A DNA stretch of 64,000 nucleotides, taken from the NCBI RefSeq assembly GCF_000166715.1, contig NZ_AEMI01000038.1, positions 26,248-90,247 on the forward strand. The letters are read 5' to 3'. Shown one piece after another: positions 37,415-45,330 of the stretch. Position 1 is the stretch's first letter; every line of letters begins with the position of its first letter. This DNA comes from Leuconostoc gelidum subsp. gelidum KCTC 3527. GTDB taxonomy: Bacteria > Bacillota > Bacilli > Lactobacillales > Lactobacillaceae. A program made the translations under genes and the position numbers. Below the pieces are notes generated by a model. The model was not told the DNA's origin, made no database searches, and worked only from the letters and a program-made list of their open reading frames with translations.

Positions 37415-38323
37415 TTACTTAGATGACGAAATGCCTGCGGTCATGTAACTATTTAAAGCATTTTTGAGTTGAGAATCTTTGACATTGACGTTTTCCTTGC
37501 GTAAAATCTTACCAATGATAGTTTGAATTTTGGTTGTGTTTTTTTGATCGTTTAAGAATGTTGAGACAATTTTGTCTGATAACTTACTACGGACATTGTT
37601 TAAACTAGGCTTAGTAGTTGTCTTATTTAATTGAACGACATAAAATCCGCCGTTTGAACCGGTAATAGGAGAATCTGAATAGTCATTTGGCTTGCTCAAT
37701 TTAAATGCAGCTTCTTGAACAGCTGAATCGACACTTGTGCTTGTTGAGTCAAATGATGGTAGTTGACCATTCTGTTTGGCATATGTTTTTTCAGTTGTGT
37801 ATTTTTTATAAACCGTATTCCAGCTATCACCTGATTTCAATGCCTCAATGGCTTGTTTAGCAGAATTGTCATCTTTAGCAGTTATCATGGAGATAGTGAT
37901 ATTTTGATGATAGTCTTTATAGGCCTGATTAATTTGCTTATCTGTCACTTTATAGTTCGCTTTGATGGCAGCATTCATGACTAAATTATTTTTGATGTTC
38001 GTTTTGAACTGATCTTCAGTTGCATTGTTTGATGCTAATACACTTTTAAATGAATCACCATATTGTGCTTTTTGTGTATCATAAGCATTTTGAATGTCTG
38101 CCTTTGAAACGTTGCCACCATATTGATTATCAAGCACTTTGTTAATCGTCATGTTAGCAAATTCTTGTTGGCCAGCTGATGATTTTTTAACATCATTGAT
38201 AAATTGTTTTTCTGTAATTTTTCCCGAGTCGGAAGTCATCAATGTTTTTGATGAGTTTAAACTCAAAAAGACAAGGCCTCCGATAAATATCACAGCGAGT
38301 AGACCCCAAATAAATTTACGCAT
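37415..38323 (-). CDS. prsA: PrsA-like foldase, membrane-anchored
   Basis: A 302-residue extracytoplasmic foldase: an N-terminal hydrophobic segment (about 5-22), a SurA-like N domain, a parvulin-type PPIase region (about 140-230, with QNGQLPSFDS and GGFYVVQL) and a C-terminal helix domain. PrsA is normally a lipoprotein, but here no lipobox cysteine follows the hydrophobic stretch (VFLSLNSSK), so it is probably held by an uncleaved anchor. It helps secreted proteins fold at the membrane-wall interface. It lies next to hit-ecsAB as in Bacillus. Confidence 0.88.
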   Translation of the reverse strand: MRKFIWGLLAVIFIGGLVFLSLNSSKTLMTSDSGKITEKQFINDVKKSSAGQQEFANMTINKVLDNQYGGNVSKADIQNAYDTQKAQYGDSFKSVLASNNATEDQFKTNIKNNLVMNAAIKANYKVTDKQINQAYKDYHQNITISMITAKDDNSAKQAIEALKSGDSWNTVYKKYTTEKTYAKQNGQLPSFDSTSTSVDSAVQEAAFKLSKPNDYSDSPITGSNGGFYVVQLNKTTTKPSLNNVRSKLSDKIVSTFLNDQKNTTKIQTIIGKILRKENVNVKDSQLKNALNSYMTAGISSSK

Positions 38324-38377
38324 ATTGTGTTTCCCTTTTCTGATTAGTATTTGAATAGTTTACCACAAAAAAAAATA

Positions 38378-38617
38378 TTACGCTTTAAACTTTGATAGTT
38401 CAGTATTAAGGTGATCAGTTGTTTTCTGAATGCGGTCTAAATGTGGTTTGTTCTTAAAATTCATTTTCTCGATATCAATTTGAATATCATCACGAACAGT
38501 TTGTGCATGTATTAACTGTTCAGACAAAGTTTGTTGTTGTGATTGTAATTTTTTTGTTAATGTGGCAATTGTTTTAAGTTGTGCGATTAATCGTTTGAAA
38601 TCATCAAAAAATTTCAT
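38378..38617 (-). CDS. small coiled-coil protein between hit and prsA
   Basis: A 79-residue protein starting MKFFDDFKRLIAQLKT, rich in Lys, Gln and Leu with heptad pattern over most of its length and no membrane segment. AAAGGA precedes the ATG at the right distance; the longer open frame to 38854 is antisense to hit in another frame and is not used. It starts 1 bp after the hit stop, so it is translated from the same message. YtxH/YhaH-type small proteins occupy this position in relatives, but no clear family match is visible. Confidence 0.75.
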   Translation of the reverse strand: MKFFDDFKRLIAQLKTIATLTKKLQSQQQTLSEQLIHAQTVRDDIQIDIEKMNFKNKPHLDRIQKTTDHLNTELSKFKA

Positions 38618-38618
38618 G

Positions 38619-39050
38619 TTAGTCCTTTCTAAATTGTGCCGAAATGGCGTTAGCAATCGCTTGATATTTTTCTGCAGAAAAGTCTGCACTATGATCAATC
38701 GTTGGCGCGAGGGTAGAAGTAAGACCGTCATCGTCATAACGAGGTATGAGATGCCAATGAGAGTATATAACGGTTTGGCCTGCTGAGGGGCCATTATTAG
38801 ACTGTATGTTAATACCACTGATTTTAGGATTGCTGTTTTTGATGGCGCGAGCAATCATAGGTAACTTTAAGAGTACTTTTTGAGCTGTGGTTTCGTCATA
38901 GCCAAAAATATCATCAACGTGTTTTTTGGGTACAACAAGTGTATGTCCAGGTGTCACTTGTGAAATGTCCAAAAATGCCAATACGTCGTCATCTTCATAG
39001 ACCTTGTAACAGGGTATTTCGCCGGCAATAATTTTATCAAAAATAGTCAT
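38619..39050 (-). CDS. hit: HIT family protein (Hit)
   Basis: A 143-residue histidine-triad nucleotide hydrolase. The triad is HSHWHLIPR (HxHxHxx), and the N terminus has the usual IFDKIIAGEIPCYKVYEDD. Such proteins hydrolyse dinucleotides or nucleotide-phosphoramidates. GAGG precedes the ATG. It is divergent from ecsA by 72 bp; the hit-ecsAB neighbourhood is conserved in Firmicutes. Confidence 0.93.
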   Translation of the reverse strand: MTIFDKIIAGEIPCYKVYEDDDVLAFLDISQVTPGHTLVVPKKHVDDIFGYDETTAQKVLLKLPMIARAIKNSNPKISGINIQSNNGPSAGQTVIYSHWHLIPRYDDDGLTSTLAPTIDHSADFSAEKYQAIANAISAQFRKD

Positions 39051-39106
39051 GTGCTAACCTCATTTCTTTTTTGTTACTTTCATTATACCAAATAACACAT
39101 TATGCC

Positions 39107-39115
39107 TGTTATAAT
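39107..39115 (+). promoter_or_regulatory. extended -10 promoter directly before ecsA
   Basis: TGTTATAAT (TGnTATAAT) lies 7 bases before the ATG at 39123, so the transcript would start at the A of the start codon. The opposite strand carries the hit -10 at 39082-39087. Confidence 0.55.
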
Positions 39116-39122
39116 AGATTGT

Positions 39123-39863
39123 ATGGGATTAAAAATAAAAAAAATATCCGGCGGTTATGTCGGTAACTCAGTTTTGAAAAATATATCATTTGAAGTTGAT
39201 GATGGTGAAATTGTTGCCTTGATCGGTTTAAATGGTGCAGGGAAATCGACGACTATTAATCATATCATTGGTGAACTACACCCGCAGCAAGGAACAATTA
39301 TGTTAAATGATGTTTATTTATCGCAAGCACCGACAGCTTTTAAGTCTCAAATCGCTTACATTCCGGAGCAACCAATTTTGTACGATGAATTGACTTTGGA
39401 GGAACATTTACATTTAATGTTGTCAGCTCATATGATCGATAATAGTGTGACATGGTCACGTGCCTTTGAATTACTCAAGTTATTTCGTCTGGAAGATAAA
39501 TTACATTGGTTACCTATACATTTTTCAAAAGGTATGCGTCAAAAGGTCATGTTAGTAGCTGCTTTCATGTTAGATGCACCATTATTAATTGTCGATGAAC
39601 CATTCTTAGGGTTGGATACATTAGCGCAAAAGGACGTTGTCCACTTGATACGAGAGCAGGCAGAAAAAGGCAATAGCGTGCTAATGACAACACATTTGTT
39701 GGCTTCTGCTGCAAAATTTGTTGATAAGTTCGTTGTACTGCATGAAGGCACTGTTCAATTTATTGGGACACCTTTAGCACTGGCAAATGCACATGGTTTG
39801 ACATTGAATAACCTAGATGATTTTTTTGACTTAATGCATGAGAATACAAATGATGAAAATTAA
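39123..39863 (+). CDS. ecsA: ABC transporter ATP-binding protein EcsA
   Basis: A 246-residue ABC ATPase. Walker A is GLNGAGKST, the signature-like stretch is FSKGMRQKVML, Walker B is PLLIVDEPFLG, and the switch His is in TTHLLAS. With EcsB it forms the Ecs exporter, which in Bacillus affects secretion, proteolysis and competence. An upstream in-frame ATG at 39102 is unlikely because it lies upstream of the predicted start point; the ATG at 39123 fits a leaderless message. It overlaps ecsB. Confidence 0.9.
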   Translation: MGLKIKKISGGYVGNSVLKNISFEVDDGEIVALIGLNGAGKSTTINHIIGELHPQQGTIMLNDVYLSQAPTAFKSQIAYIPEQPILYDELTLEEHLHLMLSAHMIDNSVTWSRAFELLKLFRLEDKLHWLPIHFSKGMRQKVMLVAAFMLDAPLLIVDEPFLGLDTLAQKDVVHLIREQAEKGNSVLMTTHLLASAAKFVDKFVVLHEGTVQFIGTPLALANAHGLTLNNLDDFFDLMHENTNDEN

Positions 39864-41112
39864 CGACTTATTTATGCAGCGCTTTGTTCGTGCACAAAAT
39901 ATTAATATTAAATATTTAAAATTGCTCTTTAACGACCATTTTGTTGTCTTTCTTTTGATTGCTTTTGGCGCTAGTATTTTAGGCTATCAACAATTAATTT
40001 CGTCACCACAGTTTACATTAATTTGGCAATCATCATGGTGGCAATTATTTGATGTGTTGTGGTTAATTATTGGGTTACAAATGGGAACACTAGTAACTTA
40101 TTTCAAACCAGCAGATCGTCTTTACTTATTGAGTAACGATTACCTTATTGCAAAAAGTTACATGAAGCGCAGTATTGGGGTTAGTGCAGTGTTTGCTTCA
40201 GTGTGGCAAATAACGTTTATGATTTTATTGGTGCCTGTATTATGGCAAACCCATGTTTTTTCATTCTGGCGTGTAGGCACCTTATTATTATTTACATTGA
40301 GTTATAAATTGTTATTGTTGCTATTATTGCGCGATAGTCTGTTTTTGAAATCATGTGTTAACATTTTGAAAGGCCACAACCGAATTAAGTATGTGTTGTT
40401 TAATGGCATTGTGCCTGGAACAATAATGACACTTATTTTGCAGTTGCCATCAGACTTTACTTGGATAATTGCTTGTTTGTGGGTTATTGTAGCATATGCA
40501 TGCGGCTTCTTTTTTTATATCAATGACAAAAAGGCTGGACAATTAGCGTTGGATTGGTCAAAAATATTGCCACAAGCAATAGGACATGAACAGCATGTGT
40601 TACATTTTTATGCAACTTTTGCCGAAGTACCTAATCAACAAAGAACTATTAAACGTCGACAATATCTTGATTTTGTGATTCGAAAATTGACAAAACATCA
40701 CCCAGTCATGTATCGTTTGTATCTCATACGTTTAATACGAGATACTGAAGTGTTACCATTACTAGTGCGGTTAGAATTGGTTGGCGCTGTTGTTATGTAT
40801 GCCTTGATGGGTGCACCTATTTGGCTCATTGCAACAATTGCTGCAATGACAATGTATCTCATCATTTTTCAAATGATACCAATTTATTCAAACACTAAAC
40901 AAAAATTATGGACGCAGTTGTTACCAATAGATGAAAAAGCGAAACAAAAGTCGTTTCAGCAACTTGCGAAACAAGTGATGTTTATGACGACAATTCTATT
41001 GGCAATGGTTAGTTTGTCACATGGATGGTTGACCGCAATTGTCGTCACAATTGTTATGTGTACTATTGGCATTTTCTTAAACAAGCTATATATTCCTAAA
41101 AAAATAAAATAA
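39850..41112 (+). CDS. ecsB: ABC transporter permease EcsB
   Basis: A permease of about 420 residues with several hydrophobic segments (six or more), matching the EcsB size. Starts at 39838, 39850 and 39853 are possible; it overlaps the end of ecsA by about 14 bp, which fits coupled translation. It partners EcsA in the membrane. A 62-bp gap then leads to trmB. Confidence 0.85.
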   Translation: MMKINDLFMQRFVRAQNINIKYLKLLFNDHFVVFLLIAFGASILGYQQLISSPQFTLIWQSSWWQLFDVLWLIIGLQMGTLVTYFKPADRLYLLSNDYLIAKSYMKRSIGVSAVFASVWQITFMILLVPVLWQTHVFSFWRVGTLLLFTLSYKLLLLLLLRDSLFLKSCVNILKGHNRIKYVLFNGIVPGTIMTLILQLPSDFTWIIACLWVIVAYACGFFFYINDKKAGQLALDWSKILPQAIGHEQHVLHFYATFAEVPNQQRTIKRRQYLDFVIRKLTKHHPVMYRLYLIRLIRDTEVLPLLVRLELVGAVVMYALMGAPIWLIATIAAMTMYLIIFQMIPIYSNTKQKLWTQLLPIDEKAKQKSFQQLAKQVMFMTTILLAMVSLSHGWLTAIVVTIVMCTIGIFLNKLYIPKKIK

Positions 41113-41174
41113 ATAACAGAAAGTAAACGTGTGGCAATTAGGTCGGTGTTAACTGCCACGCGTAGAGAAATAAT

Positions 41175-41834
41175 ATGCATCTTAGAGCAAAACCCTGGGC
41201 ATCTGCTTGGTTAACAGAACATTCTGATATTGTCATTGATCAAAAACAGGCGACAGAACAGATTGGCAAATGGCAAATGCTATTTGACCAAAAAAACCCA
41301 ATTCATGTTGAAATTGGTTCTGGAAAAGGACAATTTATTCTTGGTATGGCACTGGCACATCCAGAAATAAATTATATTGGTATGGAGATTCAAGAGACAG
41401 CAATAGCTATTGCTGCGCGTAAAAGTTTTGAACAAGTTGGGAAACTGCCGAACTTGCGCTATATTTATGGTAATGGTAATGGCGTGGAAACGTACTTTGA
41501 AAAGGCTGAAGTTGCCAAATTATATCTTAATTTTTCTGACCCGTGGCCGAAAGCTCGTCACGAATCACGTCGATTAACTTACAAATCTTTTTTAAAGTCA
41601 TATGAGGCTATTTTACCTGAAAAAGGCGAAGTAGAATTTAAAACTGATAACCGTCATTTATTCGAATACTCGATGGTCAGTTTCGTGAATTATGGTATGC
41701 GATGGTCAACGAATGACTATTCTTTAGATTTACATCAAGATGATGAAAAAGTTTTAGGTAATATAGAAACGGAATATGAACAGAAGTTTATGGCTAAAGG
41801 GCAACCAATTTATAAGATAAAGGCTCACTTCTAG
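41175..41834 (+). CDS. trmB: tRNA (guanine-N7-)-methyltransferase
   Basis: A 219-residue SAM-dependent enzyme that makes m7G46 in tRNA. The SAM-binding motif is VEIGSGKGQFI, the catalytic region is NFSDPWPKARH, and FKTDNRHLFEYS follows. The ATG has a weak ribosome site. Its last 23 codons (from about 41766) are repeated twice downstream (near 52989 and 56784), so the 3' end served as a phage attachment site; the resident gene remains intact. Confidence 0.94.
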   Translation: MHLRAKPWASAWLTEHSDIVIDQKQATEQIGKWQMLFDQKNPIHVEIGSGKGQFILGMALAHPEINYIGMEIQETAIAIAARKSFEQVGKLPNLRYIYGNGNGVETYFEKAEVAKLYLNFSDPWPKARHESRRLTYKSFLKSYEAILPEKGEVEFKTDNRHLFEYSMVSFVNYGMRWSTNDYSLDLHQDDEKVLGNIETEYEQKFMAKGQPIYKIKAHF

Positions 41835-41872
41835 AGCCATAAGGGTCATAGAATATTTTATGAACAAAAAAC
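41766..41872. repeat. attachment-site copy 1 at the trmB 3' end (attL-like)
   Basis: About 105 bp matching 52989-53095, with an identical 25-bp core at 41782-41806. It spans the last codons of trmB and its downstream flank. Everything to the right of this point up to the other copies looks inserted. Confidence 0.85.
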
Positions 41873-41898
41873 AACGTCTAATTTAGGCGTTGTTTTTG
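41866..41898. terminator. bidirectional terminator between trmB and the integrase fragment
   Basis: A stem of about 14 bp (41866-41880 with 41884-41898), loop ATT, with A and T runs. It overlaps the integrase stop codon. Confidence 0.85.
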
Positions 41899-42299
41899 CT
41901 TTCTGGGGACATTTGGCGACTTGACGATAAAAGCTTTAAAGCCATTGTGCTTTGTTCTGTCTCTTTTTCTTTTAACATGTATTCTTTTAACATATGAGCA
42001 TACATGTCTAATGTTATACGCGTATTCTTATGATCTAAGCGTTTGGAAACATAATCAATAGAAGAAACATCGTTGTATAGTAGAAAACTAGCGTGAGAGT
42101 GCCTTAAATCGTGAAATCTAAGGTGTGGTATGTCAAGAGCATCTAGAATATCTTTTAACCGTCTGCTAAATTGTCTGTTGTAATAGTGAGAATATAAAGG
42201 GAGGTAGTCAGAATTGTCGTGTAGTAATTTCGAAAACTGTTCTGTGATAGCTATAATTCTATGCGATTGCATGTTTTTAGTTTCTGTCAATTTTTGCAC
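41883..42299 (-). pseudogene. phage tyrosine integrase, C-terminal fragment
   Basis: Only the catalytic C-terminal part (about 138 residues) of a tyrosine recombinase remains. Visible active-site pieces are HDLRHSHAS (His-x-x-Arg) and LDHKNTRITLDMYAH (His and the nucleophile Tyr). The N-terminal DNA-binding domains and the first catalytic Arg region are missing, so it cannot be functional. It lies next to the trmB attachment site, the expected place for the integrase that used it. Confidence 0.85.
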
Positions 42300-42526
42300 G
42301 GCTATAGAATAAGATATTGTGATGCGGTTTGTTTTCAGTGTAATATTTATTGGACTAATAAGTATTCTAATAGGTCAGATGACAGTATCGATAGATCAGT
42401 AAACATCGCTATGTAATTACATAGCGATGTTTAAGACATATTGTAATTAATATGAACTGGTAGAGCGATAAGGCGACACAAATGACGGTTATCCGTCGTA
42501 CATAATATTAAGAAGCCAGACGAAAA
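42300..42526. other. intergenic region with a 32-bp palindrome
   Basis: No gene. A perfect 32-bp palindrome (AAACATCGC...GCGATGTTT) is at 42401-42432. It has no long T-run and could be a regulator site or a hairpin at the end of a lost gene. Confidence 0.6.
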
Positions 42527-42940
42527 ATGCAGTTACTACCTGATATAAATGAAGCAGCAACGATTAGCAATGTCCGTCAGTTTTTCGAGGTGGAGGTGGA
42601 ACGGATTGCCAGAATAGCTCATGAAGATATGGGTGGTTTAAAGTCACCAACTATGTCAGATATGCCACGGTCAGAAACATTTGGTAATTCAGTTGAAACT
42701 CGGTTGAATAAGCAAATCGAGGCACGTATATTGTTTGATAAGATAAAAACTGCAATTAGTTTCATCAAATATCCCTACCGTCAGATGCTTGAGACAAGAT
42801 ATGTTGATGGAATGAACTGGTTAGATATGGGGAGTAAGTTTCAATATTCATCTAGACAATTAATGCGCAAGCGCGATCTAGCTTTTTTGTATTTTGCCGA
42901 TACTTTTGAAGAGGTGCATGATTTTCATATTTACCAGTAG
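42527..42940 (+). CDS. ArpU-family phage transcriptional regulator
   Basis: A 137-residue phage late-gene regulator of the ArpU/RinA-like type, starting MQLLPDINEAATISNV, with a helical N terminus and a C-terminal HTH-like region around LETRYVDGMNWLDMGSKF. Such proteins switch on packaging and lysis genes. The frame is intact. A decayed second copy of the same gene lies at 54680-54978 in element 2. Confidence 0.8.
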   Translation: MQLLPDINEAATISNVRQFFEVEVERIARIAHEDMGGLKSPTMSDMPRSETFGNSVETRLNKQIEARILFDKIKTAISFIKYPYRQMLETRYVDGMNWLDMGSKFQYSSRQLMRKRDLAFLYFADTFEEVHDFHIYQ

Positions 42941-43471
42941 CTGAAAATGTCACATTGATGTCGCACGCGTGTCAGTATTAAGATGCTATATTGGTATTAT
43001 CGAAGAATTACGAAGAGCACATCTTGCAGGAACAAGTGGTGTTTGGGTTAAATAGATAGGTTGGAATATCTATCATTAATGCGAGGTGAAAGTTGGTAGC
43101 GTGCACAGTGTCATGAACTGTGATAGATTGGTTCGATTCCAATGCCTGGCATTGCGTCACCTACTATGTGATGAATCAATAAGCCGTTTCACTCGTGGTA
43201 GGAGAGCATAAATACATACATTGTTTAATTTAGCATACTTATAACTTGCTAGTACATAGTGATGTGTGCAATTTATGCATTAATCAAATCAATTGAGAAT
43301 GAAATACCCTAAATATGTTGAAGTTGTAAAACGATAATATATGGTTAGCTGCTAATAATAAAGTAGGCTCGTCAATCATGAGGTTTATCATTGATAATAA
43401 TATTGAAAAAATTATTTTTAAGTAGCAGCCATTATAATAAATGCGATTTTGAGGTTTATTTGCTTAAAAAA
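42941..43471. other. phage-derived noncoding stretch between ArpU and the DUF262 gene
   Basis: About 530 bp with no credible ORF. It holds a tRNA-like sequence (43081-43151) and small hairpins such as GATAG/CTATC near 43060. The first 100 bp also match the sequence after the decayed ArpU copy in element 2. Confidence 0.55.
43081..43151 (+). tRNA. tRNA-like sequence with CAT anticodon (probably degenerate)
   Basis: 71 nt. The acceptor GCGAGGT/GCCTGGC pairs with one G-G mismatch and one G-T, the anticodon arm ACAGT/ACTGT has a 7-nt loop GTCATGA (anticodon CAT), and the T-arm ATTGG-TTCGATT-CCAAT is perfect. The D-arm keeps a TTGGTAG loop but is about 2 nt short and hardly pairs. It resembles phage-encoded tRNA-Met/Ile2 in a decayed state. 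Confidence 0.4.
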
Positions 43472-43500
43472 TTGAAGCTGCTATTTTTTTGTGTTATAAT
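43472..43500 (+). promoter_or_regulatory. promoter for the DUF262 gene
   Basis: TTGAAG (43472-43477), 17 bp, TGTTATAAT with an extended -10 (43492-43500). Confidence 0.7.
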
Positions 43501-43536
43501 TAAAACATAAATTTATAAACAAAAAAGGAAAATTAT

Positions 43537-44709
43537 ATGAAAATTAATAATAGTAAACTTCAAGCAGCTAGTAATTTAAATCCAACTAAAAAAAGTCAGA
43601 CAATGACAATTTCTGAATTGAGTGAGCTTATTGAGGATGGAAAATTAACCATTCCTATGTATCAACGAGGACTCAGTTGGAATGAAGACAAAGTCGTAGC
43701 ACTGTTTAACTATCAGTTGTTCGGTAAAGCTCCTGTAGCACCGCTGTCGTTAAATTCAATCGGCTCTAATGATGAAGTTCCTCAACTATCTTTTGTAACA
43801 CGTGAATTAATTGATGATGGTAGCAATGAGGGAAAGATGTCAGTAGTTGACGGTCAACAAAGGTTAACCACTAATTACAAAGCATACTCAAATGATGAAA
43901 GTTTTCAGAATGTCATTTTGGACTTTACCCAAGCAAGATTTAAAAAAATTAGTGGTCGTTTACGTGAAAATCAGATACCTGTTGGAATACTACTCAATAA
44001 AGAACAAAGTGTTTTGCAGGAATATATTTACAATAACTTAGGTTCGAATGAAGCTAATCAACTTTTCCCAATAGCTATTAGTGTTAGAACGAAGTTATTG
44101 AGTTATAGTTATACTGTTCATATTGCAGGAAATATGACCGAGAATGAACAAATAGAATGGTTTGAAGTGCTAAACAACGCTGGAAGTAGGGTGACTATGA
44201 TCGAATTAGCGCTCTCTAAATTTAAAGTTCACGATTTTGATATGTATACTCAGTTTATTAACCCTTATAAAAGTTTGGTTTCTGAATATGGGTTCGAAGA
44301 ATTATTTTCACCGTTTTCTTCGAATGTTTCATACCCAATAGCAAGTTTGAATCCCGCATTCGAAAAGAACCAAAGGAATGGCACGCACAATAAAAACTAT
44401 GCACCAATTCCTTCGGATACCAAGGAAAATATGTTGATTAAGTTAAATAAGCAAGAACTAGACAGTATCAGTGAAACGACCCTATCTGGATTACAATTAG
44501 CTTTGGACTTTATATTCGATAATAGTCTACAGGATTATGTTACTAAGATGCAACATATTATGTACCTTACCGGATACTTTGTGTTTGTGAATGCCAGCGA
44601 TATTAAGATTAAAGAACTAGTGTCTTGGCTTCAAACAGTTTCGTTTGATAATATATCTAATGGGGAAAAGCGCGATATATTCAATGACTTGATTAAAAAT
44701 AATATATAA
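43537..44709 (+). CDS. DUF262 (GmrS-like) protein, candidate defence factor
   Basis: A 390-residue protein with both DUF262 motifs: IPMYQRGLSW near residue 39 and VVDGQQRLTT near 107 (the DGQQR nucleotide-binding/ParB-like core). In GmrSD and Brig-like systems this domain works with a DUF1524 HNH nuclease domain; none is visible here and the chain ends after about 390 residues. The message has its own promoter and a good Shine-Dalgarno (AAAGGAAA). It sits in the phage remnant between ArpU and a small phage gene, so it looks like defence cargo. Confidence 0.75.
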   Translation: MKINNSKLQAASNLNPTKKSQTMTISELSELIEDGKLTIPMYQRGLSWNEDKVVALFNYQLFGKAPVAPLSLNSIGSNDEVPQLSFVTRELIDDGSNEGKMSVVDGQQRLTTNYKAYSNDESFQNVILDFTQARFKKISGRLRENQIPVGILLNKEQSVLQEYIYNNLGSNEANQLFPIAISVRTKLLSYSYTVHIAGNMTENEQIEWFEVLNNAGSRVTMIELALSKFKVHDFDMYTQFINPYKSLVSEYGFEELFSPFSSNVSYPIASLNPAFEKNQRNGTHNKNYAPIPSDTKENMLIKLNKQELDSISETTLSGLQLALDFIFDNSLQDYVTKMQHIMYLTGYFVFVNASDIKIKELVSWLQTVSFDNISNGEKRDIFNDLIKNNI

Positions 44710-44777
44710 ATCAAGGTTTAAGTAAAAAGCATCAGTTGACTAAATTTAACGACGTTTTTTTAGTACATAAAAATATA

Positions 44778-44822
44778 CGGTCCAATTTGCGAATCTAAAG
44801 CAGATGCGTAGGTTGGACCTTT
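44778..44822 (+). terminator. terminator-like hairpin after the DUF262 gene
   Basis: GGTCCAA (44778-44784) pairs with TTGGACC (44812-44818), inside which ATCT/AGAT can pair, followed by TTTTG. A diverged copy (GGTTCAA ... TTGGACC) is at about 56135-56177 in element 2. Confidence 0.6.
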
Positions 44823-44837
44823 TGTGTGGAGTAAATC

Positions 44838-45035
44838 ATGAATGAAGCAAACAAGCAAAAGCAACGCAATAGACACACACGCGATGCAACAGATATAAAT
44901 AGGCAACATGCAAATAATATTAAGCACGAGAACGTAGCAAGGCATGCAAGAGCGCGTGTGCAGATTAAGTCTGAAGTATTAGAGAACAGGCAGATTGATT
45001 ATAGTGGGCACATGATGTGGTTGAGGAGATTTTAA
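44838..45035 (+). CDS. small phage protein, 65 aa
   Basis: A very basic, Arg/Asn/His-rich protein ending GHMMWLRRF, with GGAG before the ATG (TGTGGAG). It has the look of the small conserved phage proteins found just upstream of the terminase genes, but its function is unknown. A decayed copy of its end is at about 56210-56300. Part of its 3' end (CACATGATGTGGTT) reappears at 46106-46120, which suggests recombination through short homology. Confidence 0.6.
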   Translation: MNEANKQKQRNRHTRDATDINRQHANNIKHENVARHARARVQIKSEVLENRQIDYSGHMMWLRRF

Positions 45036-45069
45036 TTGAGTCTTAACTAAAGTGTCAGCTCTCTAGCAG

Positions 45070-45098
45070 TATAATAGTTATATCGGAGGTATTTAGAC
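45070..45098 (+). promoter_or_regulatory. repeat promoter/RBS cassette, copy a
   Basis: CTAGCAGTATAAT with -10 at 45070-45075 and GGAGGT before the 52-aa gene. It is a diverged form of the b and c cassettes at 45291 and 46484. No -35 box matches consensus. Confidence 0.6.
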
Positions 45099-45257
45099 AT
45101 GAAAAGGCAACACAAGGTCGGGTTGTATACTGGCATATCTGCAGGTGTCATATTGCTAATCACAGATTGGTTAAATCTTGAGATGATGATATCGTTCTTT
45201 GTAATTTTAATTACAGTATTTGTAGCAAGTTTTATAATCAATAAGCTGATAAAATAA
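45099..45257 (+). CDS. small membrane protein, 52 aa
   Basis: Too short for common gene finders. It starts MKRQHKVGLYTGISAG, has two hydrophobic stretches (about 9-23 and 30-46), and ends NKLIK. The Shine-Dalgarno GGAGGT is excellent and a TATAAT lies 24 bases upstream in a repeated promoter cassette, so it is probably real. It is likely a two-segment membrane peptide. The function is unknown; small membrane peptides in prophages often serve in exclusion or toxicity. Confidence 0.6.
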   Translation: MKRQHKVGLYTGISAGVILLITDWLNLEMMISFFVILITVFVASFIINKLIK

Positions 45258-45290
45258 CGTTTCATTGAACAAAACTCTAATCCAACTCAC

Positions 45291-45330
45291 GTCTCTCTAG
45301 TAGTATAATTATTGTTATTGGAGGTTGGAG
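45291..45330 (+). promoter_or_regulatory. repeat promoter/RBS cassette, copy b
   Basis: TCTAGTAGTATAATTATTG with -10 at 45304-45309 and GGAGGTTGGAG directly before the ATG. It is nearly identical (36 of 38) to copy c at 46484-46520, yet the genes behind them are unrelated. Confidence 0.7.

Noticed and set aside
38621..38854. N-terminal extension of the small coiled-coil gene to 38854
   Set aside because: It would overlap the hit gene in another frame; a good ribosome site supports the start at 38617.
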